From Candidatus Cloacimonas sp. (lineage in GTDB: Bacteria > Cloacimonadota > Cloacimonadia > Cloacimonadales > Cloacimonadaceae), in contig DAONFA010000001.1 of NCBI GenBank assembly GCA_035403355.1, positions 31,644-95,643 on the forward strand: DNA of 64,000 bases, given 5' to 3'. The notes under the pieces are model-generated. The model had not been told where the DNA came from. It ran no database searches and saw nothing but the letters and a program-made list of their open reading frames with translations. This document shows positions 16,304 through 27,000 of this stretch, in pieces. Position numbers and translations under genes: made by a program. The first letter of the stretch is position 1. Each line of letters begins with the position of its first letter.

Positions 16304-17059
16304 ATGAACCGGTTTATTGACGAAAGTGCTGAAATTGGAAACAATGTTACCTTGGGCAATAATGTAGTTATTATGGCAGGAGTCCAAATCGGCAATGACT
16401 GTAATATAGGGCATAATGTTGTTATTCATCCGGATACAAAAATCGGAAATGCCTGCCGGATTGATGATGGAACCATAATTGGCAAAAAACCGCTTTCCTC
16501 TCCACGCAGTATATTTAAGGTTGCTGAGGACTTAAAAGGCGCAAAAATAGGTGATTTTTGCCAGATTGGCAGCAATGTAATTATTTACTGTCAATGCACT
16601 GTGGGTAGCCGAAATTTGATTGCTGATCTGGCAACTATTCGCGAAAATGTAACCTTAGGCGATTTGAACATTGTGGGCAGAAATGTTACAATAGAGAATT
16701 TTGTGCATATAGGCAACCGAAATAAGCTGGAAACAAACTGCTATGTAACTGCCTATTCGGAAATCGGGGACTATTGTTTTATAGCACCCTGCGTGGCAAC
16801 AAGTAACGATAATTATATGGCTCGCGATAAAGAACGCTTTAAACACTTTAAAGGAGTTACAATGATAAGTGGCTCTCGGATTGGAGTTAACGCTACAATT
16901 CTGCCCGGGAAAGTTATTAATGAAGATGGAACAGTAGCTGCAGGAGCTATTGTAACCAAAGATGTTCCCGCAAAAACAATCGTAGCAGGCAATCCGGCAA
17001 AGCCATTTAAAGAAGTTCCCGAACCGCAACTAATGGAGAATAATTTGGATAAGCAATGA
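16304..17059 (+). CDS. Left-handed beta-helix (hexapeptide repeat) acyltransferase
   Basis: A 251-residue protein built almost entirely of hexapeptide repeats ([LIV]GxxxxI), for example AEIGNNVTLGNNVVI, the fold of LpxA/LpxD and sugar N-acyltransferases. The C-terminal part (ILPGKVINEDGTVAAGAIV, AGNPAKPFKEV) is typical of sugar O/N-acetyltransferases of the WbbJ/PglD/WlbB type. It probably acetylates a nucleotide sugar or polysaccharide precursor. The ribosome binding site is strong (GGGAGGACGA). The next gene, a glycosyltransferase, overlaps by 4 bp, and a flippase lies further down the same cluster. An LpxA role is unlikely, because the typical LpxA C-terminal helical domain is missing. Confidence 0.88.
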   Translation: MNRFIDESAEIGNNVTLGNNVVIMAGVQIGNDCNIGHNVVIHPDTKIGNACRIDDGTIIGKKPLSSPRSIFKVAEDLKGAKIGDFCQIGSNVIIYCQCTVGSRNLIADLATIRENVTLGDLNIVGRNVTIENFVHIGNRNKLETNCYVTAYSEIGDYCFIAPCVATSNDNYMARDKERFKHFKGVTMISGSRIGVNATILPGKVINEDGTVAAGAIVTKDVPAKTIVAGNPAKPFKEVPEPQLMENNLDKQ

Positions 17060-17772
17060 AAACACTAATAATTATCCCTACCTATAATGAAATTGAAAAC
17101 ATTGAACAACTGCTGGAACAGGTCTTAGCTAAAAGCGAAACAATTGAAGTGCTGGTGATTGATGATAACTCTCCAGACGGCACTGCTTTAAGAGTTAAAT
17201 TTATGCAAAGTTCCGAACCGCGCATTCATTTATTGGAGCGTCCGGGCAAAATGGGGCTCGGTTCTGCTTATGTTACCGGCTTTAAATACGCCTTGGAAAA
17301 GGGCTATGACTATATTATGGAAATGGATGCCGATTTTTCGCATAACCCTGATGATATTCCCCGCTTTTTGGAAACAGCGAAAAAATATGATTTAGTGATT
17401 GGCAGTCGCTATTGTGACGGAGTGAACATTATTCACTGGCCTATTAAAAGATTACTAATCAGTTACTTTGCCAGTAAATATGTGCGTTCAATTACCAGAA
17501 TGCCTATTAAAGACCCCACCGGGGGATTCAAATGTTTTAGGCGTAAAGTGCTGGAAAGTATTGATCTGGATAATATTCTGTCGGATGGCTATGCTTTCCA
17601 GATAGAAATGAACTTTAAAGCATGGGTGAAAGGTTTTCGCATCAAAGAAATACCGATTGTGTTTACAGAACGACTGAACGGCGTTTCTAAAATGAGCCGA
17701 AAAATTGTTTGGGAAGCTGCCTGGATGGTTTGGCGTTTAGAAATGATGAAAATACTAAATAGATTGAGATAA
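17056..17772 (+). CDS. Polyprenol-phosphate mannosyltransferase-like GT2 glycosyltransferase
   Basis: A 238-residue GT-A glycosyltransferase of the dolichol-phosphate mannose synthase type, without the C-terminal membrane domain some relatives have. The nucleotide-sugar site is visible in VIDDNSPDGT (about residues 35-44) and the metal site in MEMDADFSHNPDDIP (around 92-106). DPTGGFKCFRR and RLNGVSKMS are conserved in the family. It would transfer a sugar, probably mannose, from a nucleotide donor to polyprenyl phosphate at the inner membrane, supplying glycan or glycolipid synthesis. It is translationally coupled (ATGA) to the upstream acyltransferase. Confidence 0.9.
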   Translation: MKTLIIIPTYNEIENIEQLLEQVLAKSETIEVLVIDDNSPDGTALRVKFMQSSEPRIHLLERPGKMGLGSAYVTGFKYALEKGYDYIMEMDADFSHNPDDIPRFLETAKKYDLVIGSRYCDGVNIIHWPIKRLLISYFASKYVRSITRMPIKDPTGGFKCFRRKVLESIDLDNILSDGYAFQIEMNFKAWVKGFRIKEIPIVFTERLNGVSKMSRKIVWEAAWMVWRLEMMKILNRLR

Positions 17773-17790
17773 AATAACAGGATACGCATA

Positions 17791-18252
17791 ATGAAACGAT
17801 TGATAATACTGTGCTGCGTGTTTTTTCTTGGGCTATCGCTTTCGGCAATAACAATTCCCAGAGTTTATGTGCAAAAACTGACACTGGATAACGGCAATAA
17901 TCCTACCATAACCTGGGAGAAAGATAAAAGTGCCAATGAATATATCCTTAAAGCATGGATAAATACCCGTCCGGAGGAAATAGTAAGTACGGAAACTCAT
18001 CCGCTGCATACTATTGCTTTGAAACAGGTGGGCGACGGGAAAAAATTTCCTGTTACCGTTATTGCCAGTTTGCAATTGGGAAATTTCCCCAGCCAATGGC
18101 AAGCTGGAGAAGTTATTCATCTGGAAGTAACCCATAAAAAAACAGGACAGAAAAAGACCTGGACGCAATCCATCCCTGAAGGCACAAATTTAATAAAAAT
18201 GCTGGAGAAACCGATTGTTATTCCCCCCTATACGAAAAAGAAAAACAAATAA
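17791..18252 (+). CDS. Small exported protein of unknown function
   Basis: A 153-residue protein with a signal peptide (MKRLIILCCVFFLGLSLSA). The mature part is predicted to be mostly beta strands (NPTITWEKDKSANEYILKAW, GKKFPVTVIASLQLGNFPS) and ends in a Lys-rich tail. The pattern is like one Ig or carbohydrate-binding fold, but I recognise no family. It lies 18 bp after the glycosyltransferase, and its stop overlaps the ruvB start (TAATG), so it is part of this operon. The periplasm is the likely location. Confidence 0.7.
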   Translation: MKRLIILCCVFFLGLSLSAITIPRVYVQKLTLDNGNNPTITWEKDKSANEYILKAWINTRPEEIVSTETHPLHTIALKQVGDGKKFPVTVIASLQLGNFPSQWQAGEVIHLEVTHKKTGQKKTWTQSIPEGTNLIKMLEKPIVIPPYTKKKNK

Positions 18253-19268
18253 TGCTGGAAAGAATTAATAATCCCGATAAATTGAATGAAGATGTAGAGC
18301 TGGATAGAGCTTTACGCCCCCGCTCTTTAAAGGAATTTATCGGGCAATCTCATATCAAGGAACTTTTGGATATTAGTATTAGGGCAGCCCAACTGCGGGG
18401 TGAATCGCTTGACCATATCCTTTTTTACGGACCTCCCGGTTTGGGAAAAACAACCCTGGCAGGAATTATAGCACGCGAAATGGGGGTAAATATTACTGTT
18501 TCCAGCGGTCCGGTTATTGAAAAACCATCGGATTTAGCAGGAATTTTAACTAATCTGCAACGGCACGAAACACTTTTTATAGATGAAATTCACCGCCTAT
18601 CCCATATAATTGAAGAATATATCTATCCTGCAATGGAGGATTTTGAAATGGAGATTATTCTGGATAGCGGTCCCAATTCCCGCACTCTAAAAATTCCGCT
18701 GGAACATTTTACTTTGATTGGTGCCACTACCCGAGCCGGATTATTAACCCCTCCTTTGCGTGATAGATTTGGAATCGTGCTGCGTTTGGATTATTACGAT
18801 CAGGAATCCATTGCCCAAATAATTCGCCGAAGTGCACGCCTGTTAAATATTCCTGCAGAAGATGATGGTGTTCAAGAAATTGCCAGACGCAGTCGGGGAA
18901 CCCCTCGCATTGCCAATCGTTTATTAAGAAGAGTGCGGGACTATGCTCAAATTAAAGGTGAAGGAATAATAACTTTGGATATTGCTTTGGCTGCCTTACA
19001 AATGCTGCAGGTGGATAATGCCGGCTTGGATGAAATGGATAAACGCATTTTAACTACCATTATTGAAAATTATAATGGCGGTCCTGTTGGCATTAAAACA
19101 ATAGCTACAGCCATCGGTGAAGATTCCGGAACCATAGAAGAAATTTTTGAACCCTATTTGGTGCAGCAGGGCTTTCTGGAACGCAGCCCCCAGGGCAGAA
19201 AAGTTACTTTCAAAGCATACCGTCATTTAGGTTTAACTTCTGCCCCCGAGCAGACAGAGATTTTTTAA
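18252..19268 (+). CDS. ruvB: Holliday junction branch migration ATPase RuvB
   Basis: A hexameric AAA+ motor that drives Holliday junction branch migration with RuvA. At 338 residues it has full length. Walker A is GPPGLGKTTL (about residues 61-70), Walker B LFIDEIHRL (about 106-114), and the sensor region includes TLIGATTRAGLLTPPLRDRF. The C-terminal winged helix contains LVQQGFLERSPQGRKVT, typical of RuvB. The start codon overlaps the previous stop. ruvA and ruvC are not in the window, so here ruvB sits apart in a cell-envelope operon. Confidence 0.98.
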   Translation: MLERINNPDKLNEDVELDRALRPRSLKEFIGQSHIKELLDISIRAAQLRGESLDHILFYGPPGLGKTTLAGIIAREMGVNITVSSGPVIEKPSDLAGILTNLQRHETLFIDEIHRLSHIIEEYIYPAMEDFEMEIILDSGPNSRTLKIPLEHFTLIGATTRAGLLTPPLRDRFGIVLRLDYYDQESIAQIIRRSARLLNIPAEDDGVQEIARRSRGTPRIANRLLRRVRDYAQIKGEGIITLDIALAALQMLQVDNAGLDEMDKRILTTIIENYNGGPVGIKTIATAIGEDSGTIEEIFEPYLVQQGFLERSPQGRKVTFKAYRHLGLTSAPEQTEIF

Positions 19269-19277
19269 CAGAGGCAA

Positions 19278-20705
19278 ATGCATACCAAAACAGTGATTTC
19301 GGGCATTCGCTGGACTCTTTCCACTACTGTTTTAAGAAGAATTATCAGCTTAATTCTGTTCATCTTTCTGGCAAAATGGCTAACTCAATCCGATTTTGGT
19401 ATTTACCGCAGCTTTTCGGCAATTTTAGCTCTCCTTACTTATCTTACTCATTTAGGGCTGGATTATCTGTATCTTGTTTCCAGAGGGAAAGAGCGCGTAA
19501 ATTTGCTGGCTCTTTTGCAGACAGGATTACTTGTTTCTGCCTTGATAACTGTTTTGCTGGCTGTTTTTGGTAAAAACATCGGGGCTTATTATCATAGTGC
19601 AGAACTGGGCAAAGTTCTTGTTTATGGCGGGGGCTTAATTTTCATTGAATCCCTGCGTCGTATCGTTCGTGTTTATGCTCAAAAGAATTTTCAGTTTAAA
19701 GACCTGGCTTTGGCAGAAACCCTGAATGTCTTCATATATTCTATTCTCTGCCTTGCTCTTATCTATTTTTGGCGTTATGCCTGGTTGTTTATTTTGCTTT
19801 TTTACATAGGCAACTTGGGGGAACTGGTTTATTTGTGTTGTAAATTGCCCCGCATACCGTCTTCCTTGCTGAAAAGGGTTTTTAGTTTCAGCTGGCTGAA
19901 AAAGACCTTTGCACTGTTTTCCCGAAACGGCAATTTCCTGCTGATGGTTAATGCGATAAATCTTTTACAGTCCTATTCTATCAATGCTCCAATCTTGTTT
20001 TTGGGAACTTTGGTGGAGCCGGCTTTAATGGGTGTTTATTTCTTTGCTTCACAACTAATTGCTATTCCGGTAGGGATGCTGAATGCTTCCTTCGCTCAGG
20101 TTTTCTTTCCGGTTTTAGCTAAAAGTGAAAAGTCCGCAAGTGTTACCGGTATCAGGCATTACACTTCTCTGGTGCTGAAAATAGGCATTCCGGCTTTGAT
20201 TGTTTATGCCCTTCTTTTGCAATATCTGGTTCCTGTAATCTGGGGCGATAAATGGCTTTCAGCAATGCCGTTAATCCTTTATTTGGTAATCTATTATGGC
20301 ACCAGTATGCTGCATAATCCAATTAGCGGGATACCTTTTATTTGCCGCAAACCGCAATGGGAATTGCTGTGGAACATTGTTACTCTCTGTTTGCGGATTT
20401 TAGTGCTGTATTTGGGTTTACGGGTAAGTTTTACTTTTGCCGTGTTGCTGTTTTGTTTGGTTAGTGCAGTTATGCACTTTGCTTTTTACTATATGTCCTT
20501 AGCTTTGCTGAAAGCAGATTTATGGCAGATTACGCTTGATATTTTAACTTATCTTCCGTTGCTATTAGTGCTGGCATTAGGTTGCCTGTATATGTGGAAG
20601 TTATCTTTTGTGTTTCCGCTGGTAGTGCTAATTGGATATGTTTTGTATCTTTTAGTGGCAGAAAAGGAAACCCTGCAGGAAGTATTGTCTCTGATAAAAA
20701 AATGA
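19278..20705 (+). CDS. Polysaccharide flippase (Wzx/MATE-like)
   Basis: A 475-residue integral membrane protein with about 12-14 predicted helices. The start (SGIRWTLSTTVLRRIISLIL) and the FAKWLTQSDFGIYRSFSAIL-type segment are characteristic of the polysaccharide biosynthesis (Wzx/RfbX) branch of the MOP exporter superfamily. It probably flips lipid-linked oligosaccharides across the inner membrane, which fits the upstream glycosyltransferase and acyltransferase. It follows ruvB by 9 bp with an AGAGG site. Charged residues are few in the second half. The substrate cannot be predicted. Confidence 0.88.
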   Translation: MHTKTVISGIRWTLSTTVLRRIISLILFIFLAKWLTQSDFGIYRSFSAILALLTYLTHLGLDYLYLVSRGKERVNLLALLQTGLLVSALITVLLAVFGKNIGAYYHSAELGKVLVYGGGLIFIESLRRIVRVYAQKNFQFKDLALAETLNVFIYSILCLALIYFWRYAWLFILLFYIGNLGELVYLCCKLPRIPSSLLKRVFSFSWLKKTFALFSRNGNFLLMVNAINLLQSYSINAPILFLGTLVEPALMGVYFFASQLIAIPVGMLNASFAQVFFPVLAKSEKSASVTGIRHYTSLVLKIGIPALIVYALLLQYLVPVIWGDKWLSAMPLILYLVIYYGTSMLHNPISGIPFICRKPQWELLWNIVTLCLRILVLYLGLRVSFTFAVLLFCLVSAVMHFAFYYMSLALLKADLWQITLDILTYLPLLLVLALGCLYMWKLSFVFPLVVLIGYVLYLLVAEKETLQEVLSLIKK

Positions 20706-20935
20706 AGAAGTGAGAAGGAAAAAGATTTCAGTCAGAAGCCCCCGGAATGAAGTCAGAAGCGGTTACTGTAGGCATAGCTTTTACCTTGCTTCCCGATTTT
20801 GCTTGGCAATGAGAACTCGTGCCTGAAGATTATAGGAACACTGATTTAACGGATTGGTACGGAATAACCCTGATGTATTCTTATATAAACCGCTTTTTAT
20901 GAACCCAGAGTAGTTTGGATAATATAACTGGATGG

Positions 20936-21649
20936 TTAAAACGCTAATGAGGTTATTTCCCATCCCAGGTTATCAATCAGCTGTTTTACTTCGCTTTTTT
21001 TGCTTTCCGGAATTTTATGCAGTTCGCGCTCAATGGCTTTACGGGAAAGAATTTTAAGGGCAGGAGCATTTTTCCGCATTGCGGTTAAAGTGTTTTCTTC
21101 AATAGTAAAATTGAAGCGCAAGGCAAATTGCAGAGCTCTTAGCATTCGTAAAGGGTCTTCTGTAAAGCTTAGGTTCGCATCTTTTACGGTGCGGATTATT
21201 CCGTTTTTCAAATCGCTTAGTCCTTTGCCGCATAAATCCAGAATTTCACCTGTGGCAATAGAAATCAGCAAAGCATTTATTGTAAAATCCCTTCTGAGAA
21301 CATCATCGGTTAAGGTTCCAAATTCAACTTTCGGATAACGGCTATGGGAAAAATATTGTTCTTTCCGGGTAGCTACAAATTCCAGTTGCAGGTTTTGGTA
21401 GTGTAAAGAGGCAGTTCCAAAACTTTTATGGATAACTAATTCCCTTGCCTGCAAGCGGTTCTGCAAAAAACGGGCAAGGGCAATTCCTCCTTCTGAAAGC
21501 TCCACGCAAATATCTACATCACCTATTATAACGGCAGCGGGGTTTAAAACATAGTCCCGCACGCATCCACCGGCAAAATAACTTTTGTCGGCAAATTCGC
21601 TATCCTGGATAAGTTCCTTTAAAAACAAACGCAATTCATTCAAGGTCAT
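20936..21649 (-). CDS. Short CCA-adding enzyme/poly(A) polymerase-like nucleotidyltransferase
   Basis: A 237-residue class II tRNA nucleotidyltransferase-like protein. The head domain shows FAGGCVRDYVLN, the metal-binding D-x-D in GDVDICVE, and RRDFTINALLISI. The neck shows DPLRMLRALQFALRFNF. It stops soon after IERELHKI, so most of the body/tail tRNA-binding part of the usual 400-residue enzyme is missing. It may be a minimal enzyme, one half of a split CC/A-adding pair, or a different RNA nucleotidyltransferase. The gene overlaps the hemW-like gene by 4 bp (ATGA), which suggests coupled translation. There is no sign of frameshift decay within the frame. Confidence 0.82.
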   Translation of the reverse strand: MTLNELRLFLKELIQDSEFADKSYFAGGCVRDYVLNPAAVIIGDVDICVELSEGGIALARFLQNRLQARELVIHKSFGTASLHYQNLQLEFVATRKEQYFSHSRYPKVEFGTLTDDVLRRDFTINALLISIATGEILDLCGKGLSDLKNGIIRTVKDANLSFTEDPLRMLRALQFALRFNFTIEENTLTAMRKNAPALKILSRKAIERELHKIPESKKSEVKQLIDNLGWEITSLAF

Positions 21650-22770
21650 AGAATTAAATCCCCGATAACGCTGTTGGAAACAAATAATGCCTTTTCAGTT
21701 AATGCCAAATTATGCTCCGTTAAATTCAGCATACCTATTTTTTGCAGCTTAGCTATCTTTTCTCCATACAGCTCTGGAAGCTTAAACCGGAAACGGTTGT
21801 TAAATTCATCCAGAGCAATGCCTTCCTTCAAACGCAAACCCATCATAAGATAGTCCTGAACAATTCTTTGTTCGGAAAGTTCTTCTTTCTGAGGAAATGC
21901 TGCACCTTTATCTACGCCTTGATAATAGAGATTCAGGTCTGCGGGATTTTGATAACGGCAGGGGGAAATCCAACCTGCAGCAGAAGCACCTAAAGCTAAG
22001 TAATCATCACTATGCCAATATCTTAAGTTGTGTTGAGAAGCATAACCTGAAAGCGCAAAATTGGAAATTTCATAGTGCTCATAACCCTCTTGCTTTAAAC
22101 GGCTGCAAATGTATTCATATTGTTCTGCCTGTTTTTCGTCATCCGGTAAGAAGGCCTTATCTTTCGCTTTCAGACAATCATTATCCAGAGTTAATAAGTA
22201 GCAGGAAATATGTTCCGGTTTTAGCGTAAGATATTTTTCCACTGTCCTTTGCAAGGATGGGACAGAACTATCGGGCAAACCGTAAATAAGGTCTAACGAA
22301 ATATTCCGATAGCCAAACTGGCGACAGAGAGCTATTTTTTCCTTAATTTGTTCCGGTTTATGATGCCTGTCCAACCAATGTAATTCTTCTGGATTCATAC
22401 TTTGTACTCCGATGGATAAACGATTGACAGGGGTTGTGTTAAGTGCTTGAAGATAGGGCTCCGTTATTTGTAAAGGATTGATTTCCAAGGTAATTTCTGC
22501 CTCGGGGAGCAAATTCAAGCCGCTTAATAGCTGCCTAATCTGCTCTGCTATTAGTAAAGATGGAGTTCCACCACCAAAATAAACAGTAGCGACAGGACAT
22601 TCTAATTGGCGTTGGTAAAGGGCTTTTTCCTTGTTCAGATAAACAACATATTCATCCAGCGCACTTTTACGGTAAGGCACACTGAAAAAGCTGCAATATC
22701 CACAACGACTGAGACAAAATGGAAGATGAAGATACAATCCTAATGCGGATGACGGAAAATCCTGTTCCAT
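21646..22770 (-). CDS. hemW: HemW-like radical SAM protein (coproporphyrinogen III oxidase-like)
   Basis: A 374-residue radical SAM protein with the cluster motif at C19, C23 and C26 (FCLSRCGYCSFF), followed by YFGGGTPSLL and the conserved SIGVQSMNPEEL and DLIYGLPDSS segments. True HemN has extra N-terminal sequence. HemW proteins lack it and act as heme chaperones; HemW is therefore the better name, although function in an anaerobe with unknown heme use is uncertain. The C-terminal HemN-type domain is complete (GLRLKEGIALDEF). Its first 31 bp overlap the 3' end of lepB, and its 3' end overlaps the nucleotidyltransferase. Confidence 0.88.
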   Translation of the reverse strand: MEQDFPSSALGLYLHLPFCLSRCGYCSFFSVPYRKSALDEYVVYLNKEKALYQRQLECPVATVYFGGGTPSLLIAEQIRQLLSGLNLLPEAEITLEINPLQITEPYLQALNTTPVNRLSIGVQSMNPEELHWLDRHHKPEQIKEKIALCRQFGYRNISLDLIYGLPDSSVPSLQRTVEKYLTLKPEHISCYLLTLDNDCLKAKDKAFLPDDEKQAEQYEYICSRLKQEGYEHYEISNFALSGYASQHNLRYWHSDDYLALGASAAGWISPCRYQNPADLNLYYQGVDKGAAFPQKEELSEQRIVQDYLMMGLRLKEGIALDEFNNRFRFKLPELYGEKIAKLQKIGMLNLTEHNLALTEKALFVSNSVIGDLIL

Positions 22771-23666
22771 CTAATATGCGGTTCGTCATAAAGCTTATTA
22801 AATTCAATGCCTTTACTGAAAAAGATCAGCCAGGGTGTTCCCGTAATATATTTTCTTTCCAGAAAACCCCAATAACGACTGTCTTCACTAACATCACGAT
22901 TATCGCCCATTACAAAATAACTCTTTTCCGGAACTTTTATAGGACCAAACCAGTCCCGGTTAAAAACTTTCCGCACAGCAGTGGTATCACCTGCAATTCT
23001 TACTCTGTAGGGCTCATACCAGGGGTTCATTGAAACATAATCAAAACTATTTTCCGGATAAGTGAAATCTTCAATGCGCTCCGGAGCTGCAGGTGGGCTG
23101 GGAATAGCTACTCCGTAATTTTCAAACCCGCGGGTGTATTCCTTGCCGTTTACATACACAATTTTATTCTTAATTTCCACAATATCCCCGGGCATTCCGA
23201 TAATCCTTTTAACTACATTTCTGCGTGCATAATAGCAAATATGAAAGGCAGTGAAAGGATGCTTGGAAAAACTATTCTTTTTGTTGATGTAGAGAGGGGG
23301 AAAGATTTTGATAAAATCATTCTTGGAATCCTCATATTCAGGAGTGCCTTCCTCAATTTTAGGATAACGAAAAGTGACAATTTCACCTTGCTTGGGAGTA
23401 TTGAAAAAATACTTTATCTTATTGGCAACAAGATAATCACCCACTAAAAGGGTCTTCTCCATAGAAGAAGAAGGAATTAGAAAATTCTCAAAAGTATAAT
23501 TGCGGATGATCATTGCCACCACAAAAGCAAAAAGAATTGCTTCTACCCAGTCCTGCAAACCGGGTTTGCGTTTATGAAACTTTTTCTCCCCAGGAAGAGG
23601 GGTTAAAGTGTAAGGTAGAGTATCAGATTTTGTTTTATCACGCCGGGGATTGATTTTATCCTTCAT
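22740..23666 (-). CDS. lepB: Signal peptidase I
   Basis: Cleaves signal peptides of exported proteins on the outer face of the inner membrane. About 308 residues. One N-terminal membrane segment (AILFAFVVAMIIRNYTF, about 43-60) follows a basic, Pro-rich cytoplasmic region. The catalytic Ser is in LIPSSSMEKTLLVGD (about residue 68) and the catalytic Lys in NVVKRIIGMPGD. The family box MGDNRDVSEDSRYWG is intact. A long insert between the Ser and Lys regions and a Pro-rich loop near residue 190 make it larger than the minimal enzyme. ATG at 23666 is preferred over the adjacent TTG. It is the first gene of a lepB-hemW-nucleotidyltransferase operon. Confidence 0.95.
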   Translation of the reverse strand: MKDKINPRRDKTKSDTLPYTLTPLPGEKKFHKRKPGLQDWVEAILFAFVVAMIIRNYTFENFLIPSSSMEKTLLVGDYLVANKIKYFFNTPKQGEIVTFRYPKIEEGTPEYEDSKNDFIKIFPPLYINKKNSFSKHPFTAFHICYYARRNVVKRIIGMPGDIVEIKNKIVYVNGKEYTRGFENYGVAIPSPPAAPERIEDFTYPENSFDYVSMNPWYEPYRVRIAGDTTAVRKVFNRDWFGPIKVPEKSYFVMGDNRDVSEDSRYWGFLERKYITGTPWLIFFSKGIEFNKLYDEPHIRWNRIFRHPH

Positions 23667-23735
23667 CAAGTAATATCCTTTTCTTTATCTGCAATTTCAT
23701 TACCAACCTCTGAAAGAGTTGTTTGTGTCAAGCAA

Positions 23736-23856
23736 AATGGTGAACGGGATTGTTGGATCACGCAGATTACGCAGATTTTAGAAACACCTGTAAGACCAGA
23801 CACAAAAAAACAGCTCACAGATTACACAGATTACACAGATTACACAGATTACACTG
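23736..23856. repeat. Left copy of a ~100 bp direct repeat with CACAGATTA units
   Basis: The segment from AATGGTGAACGGGATT to the CACAGATTACACAGATTACA stretch is repeated almost exactly at 28102-28200, in the same orientation, on the other side of the SBBP gene. The few differences are single bases and one A-tract length change. The end is a short tandem of CACAGATTA. Confidence 0.9.
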
Positions 23857-24027
23857 GATTATATATCCTTCCAAAAAAAAAGAATAGTTCGTTATAGTAA
23901 ACGCCGGCATACCGAAAGAAGGCATATCTTTATTTAGTCCAAAATTCCCTCGTCACTCCTGCGTAAGGAGGAATCCAGAGATAATTAATCTAATGGAAGT
24001 TACAATCCAGGATTTCATTTTTGGTAT

Positions 24028-27000
24028 TCATTTTAGCAAGGTTACTTTCTGCATATAGCTCTCTTTATCTACCAGCATTTTTATGAAATAGATTCCACTT
24101 CCGCAATTGCTGTTATTTTTATCCTTACCTTCCCAGATAAGTTTATATCTGCCCTTATCTTTTTGTCCTAAGGTAAAAGTTTGGATTCTTTGACCGCGGT
24201 CATTGTATATTTCTATTTTTACTTCAGCTTTTTTACTTAGTTCATAACCAATAGTAGTAGAAGGATTGAAAGGATTAGGATAGATAGAACGGATTCCTGT
24301 AATTAACTGATATGCCGGGGTACTATTGTGTGCTCCCTCAAAATAGATACATCTTGAGCCGTAATAACTATTAGAGGCATTATAATCTTGTATTTCCAGC
24401 CAGTAATAATACATCCCAGCTACATAAATATCTTTATCGGTGAATAAATACACTTGTTGTTGAGAAGTATTGGTAGCTTGAATTAAAGGACTAATAACTG
24501 TTGCTTGAGAAAGGTCGTCAATGGTTGCACGAAGCAAATAATAACCGTTCACATTGGTTTCCGATTGAGTCGCCCACAGCAAATTTATACCATACTGAGA
24601 ATTGACAGAAGCATTAAAAGAAGATAATACAACGGGTAAAGTATTATCTTGCTGAGCAATAATAATTGGAATCTCCACTGTTCCCTTAGTTCCACTAAAT
24701 GTTATAGAAAAACTTATCTTCTCCTCATCACCATAAATTATATGCCAGGCACTATTTTGATAATAAGCTCCATAATCGGAAGTTGTTTGGAAAGTAATAG
24801 TCCAATTGGAAATACTATTATCTAAAACAAAGTTATATTTGGAATAAGTTACATTGGGATTAGGCACAGGAGGGAAATCATCATTTATTACACCTTTATC
24901 GGCATCTCCACCTGATACTGTAACAGAAATTCCTTGTTCAACTACAGGAATGTTATTAAGAAAATAAGGCATACGCAATTTGGCTACATAGATGTTATCA
25001 TATCCATTGCATGTTAAAGTGGTATTACCGAAAGTTGCATTACCGAAAAAATTTCCTACAATATAATTATTTCCATTAGTATCTACAGCAATGTCATATC
25101 CACCATCATTACTTGTCCCTCCGGCTTGGTTAATCCAAATCCAATTACCGTTACTATCCAACCTGGCAACAAAGATATCGTCCTTCCCTCTGCTGGTTAA
25201 AGTAGTATTACCAAAAGTAGCACTGCTGGAAAAATAACCGCTAATAAAACTGTTTCCGCTATCATCAATAGTAAGACCACTACAATAATCACGAACTGTG
25301 CCTCCGGCTTGTTTTACCCAAAGCCAGTTACCGTTGCTATCCAGCTTGGCAACAAAGATATCCCAATAGTTACTGCTGGTCAAGGTAATAGTGCCGAAGG
25401 TAGCGCTATGATAAAAACTACCTGCAACATAGCTGTTTCCATTGTTATCCACAGCAAATCCATCAGGGGTAGGCGTATTAGCTGAAGCTACCCAAAGCCA
25501 GTTACCGTTACTATCCAGCTTAGCAACATAGCTGCCATCTCCTGTGTTACTTGTTACAGTGTAATTTCCAAATGTAGCACTTTCCATAAAATAACCACAA
25601 GCATAGCAGTTACCGTCATTATCTACTGCAACGCTATAACCGACATTATCAACAGGTCCTCCAGCTTTCTTTGCCCAGAGCCAGTTACCGTTATTGTCCA
25701 TCTTAGCTATAAATATATCTTCATCTGCCTGTCCTGTCAGAGTAGTGCTTCCAAAAGTGATATTACTATCAAAACATCCTGTAACATAGCAGTTCTCATT
25801 GGAATCTACAGCAAGTCCATAACAAAAACCACCTTCGGCACCTCCTGCACTTTTTCCCCAGAGCCAGTTTCCGTTGCTGTCCATCTTAGCTATAAAAATA
25901 TCCCCAGCTCCGTTACTGGTCAAGATTGTGGGGGGAGTAGTGCCAAAAGTAATACTACTCCCAAAATTACCGGTAATATAAATGTTACCGCTATTATCCA
26001 TTACAATATCATTACAAGTATAATAACTTGTGCCTCCGGCTTGCTTTGCCCAAAGCCAGTTACCATTACTATTCATTTTAGCGACAAAGATGTCAGATTG
26101 TCCGCTGTTTGTTAAGGTAGTAGAGCCCAAAGTTAAACTTTTGGTTATAAAATTACCCGATATATAACTATTTCCGTTATTATCAGTTACAATGCATCGC
26201 GCGGTAACATTACTGCTCCCTTGTGCTTGTTTTGTCCATTGCCAATTACCGCTGCTATCAAGCATAGATATATAAAGGTCAGGATTTTGGTTATTGCTGT
26301 TATTTAAGATAGTATTCCCGAAATTAATATTTGTACTCAGAAAATAACCGGTAATAAAGCAATATCCATTAGTATCAATAGCAATGTCCATACCTGTATC
26401 TTCAAGTGCTCCACCGGCTTTTTTTTCCCAGAGCCAATTACCGCTGCTATCCAGTTTAGCTATAAAAATGTCTTTATCTCCACTGCTGGTTAGAAGAGAT
26501 GAATCAAAGTAAATGCTATTTTCATAAGAACCGGTAAGATAGCTATTGCCGCTCGGATCAATAGAAATTCCATTTGCTTCATCATAACCTGTCCCTCCGG
26601 TTTGTTTTGCCCAAAGCCAACTTCCGCTACTATTTAGTTTGGCAACAAATATATCTCCATTGCCGCTATTATTTAAAGTAATAGAACCAAAAGTAATGCT
26701 GCCACTATAGAAAATTCCTGTAATATAGCTATTACCACTGCTATCAATTGCGATGCTATTACTTACATCAGTTTTTGTTCCCCCAGCTTGAGTTGCCCAA
26801 CTCCAGATCCCTGAACTGTTAAGCATAGCGACAAAAATATCACTTTCACCACTTTGGGTGTTATTTAATGTGATATTACCGAAGGTAATGCTTGAACTTG
26901 AGAAATTCCCAGTTACAAAAATATTTTTATTACTATCAACTATAATTCCATAACCGGAATCAAAGTTATCTCCACCTATTTGTTTTGCCCAAAGCCAGTT

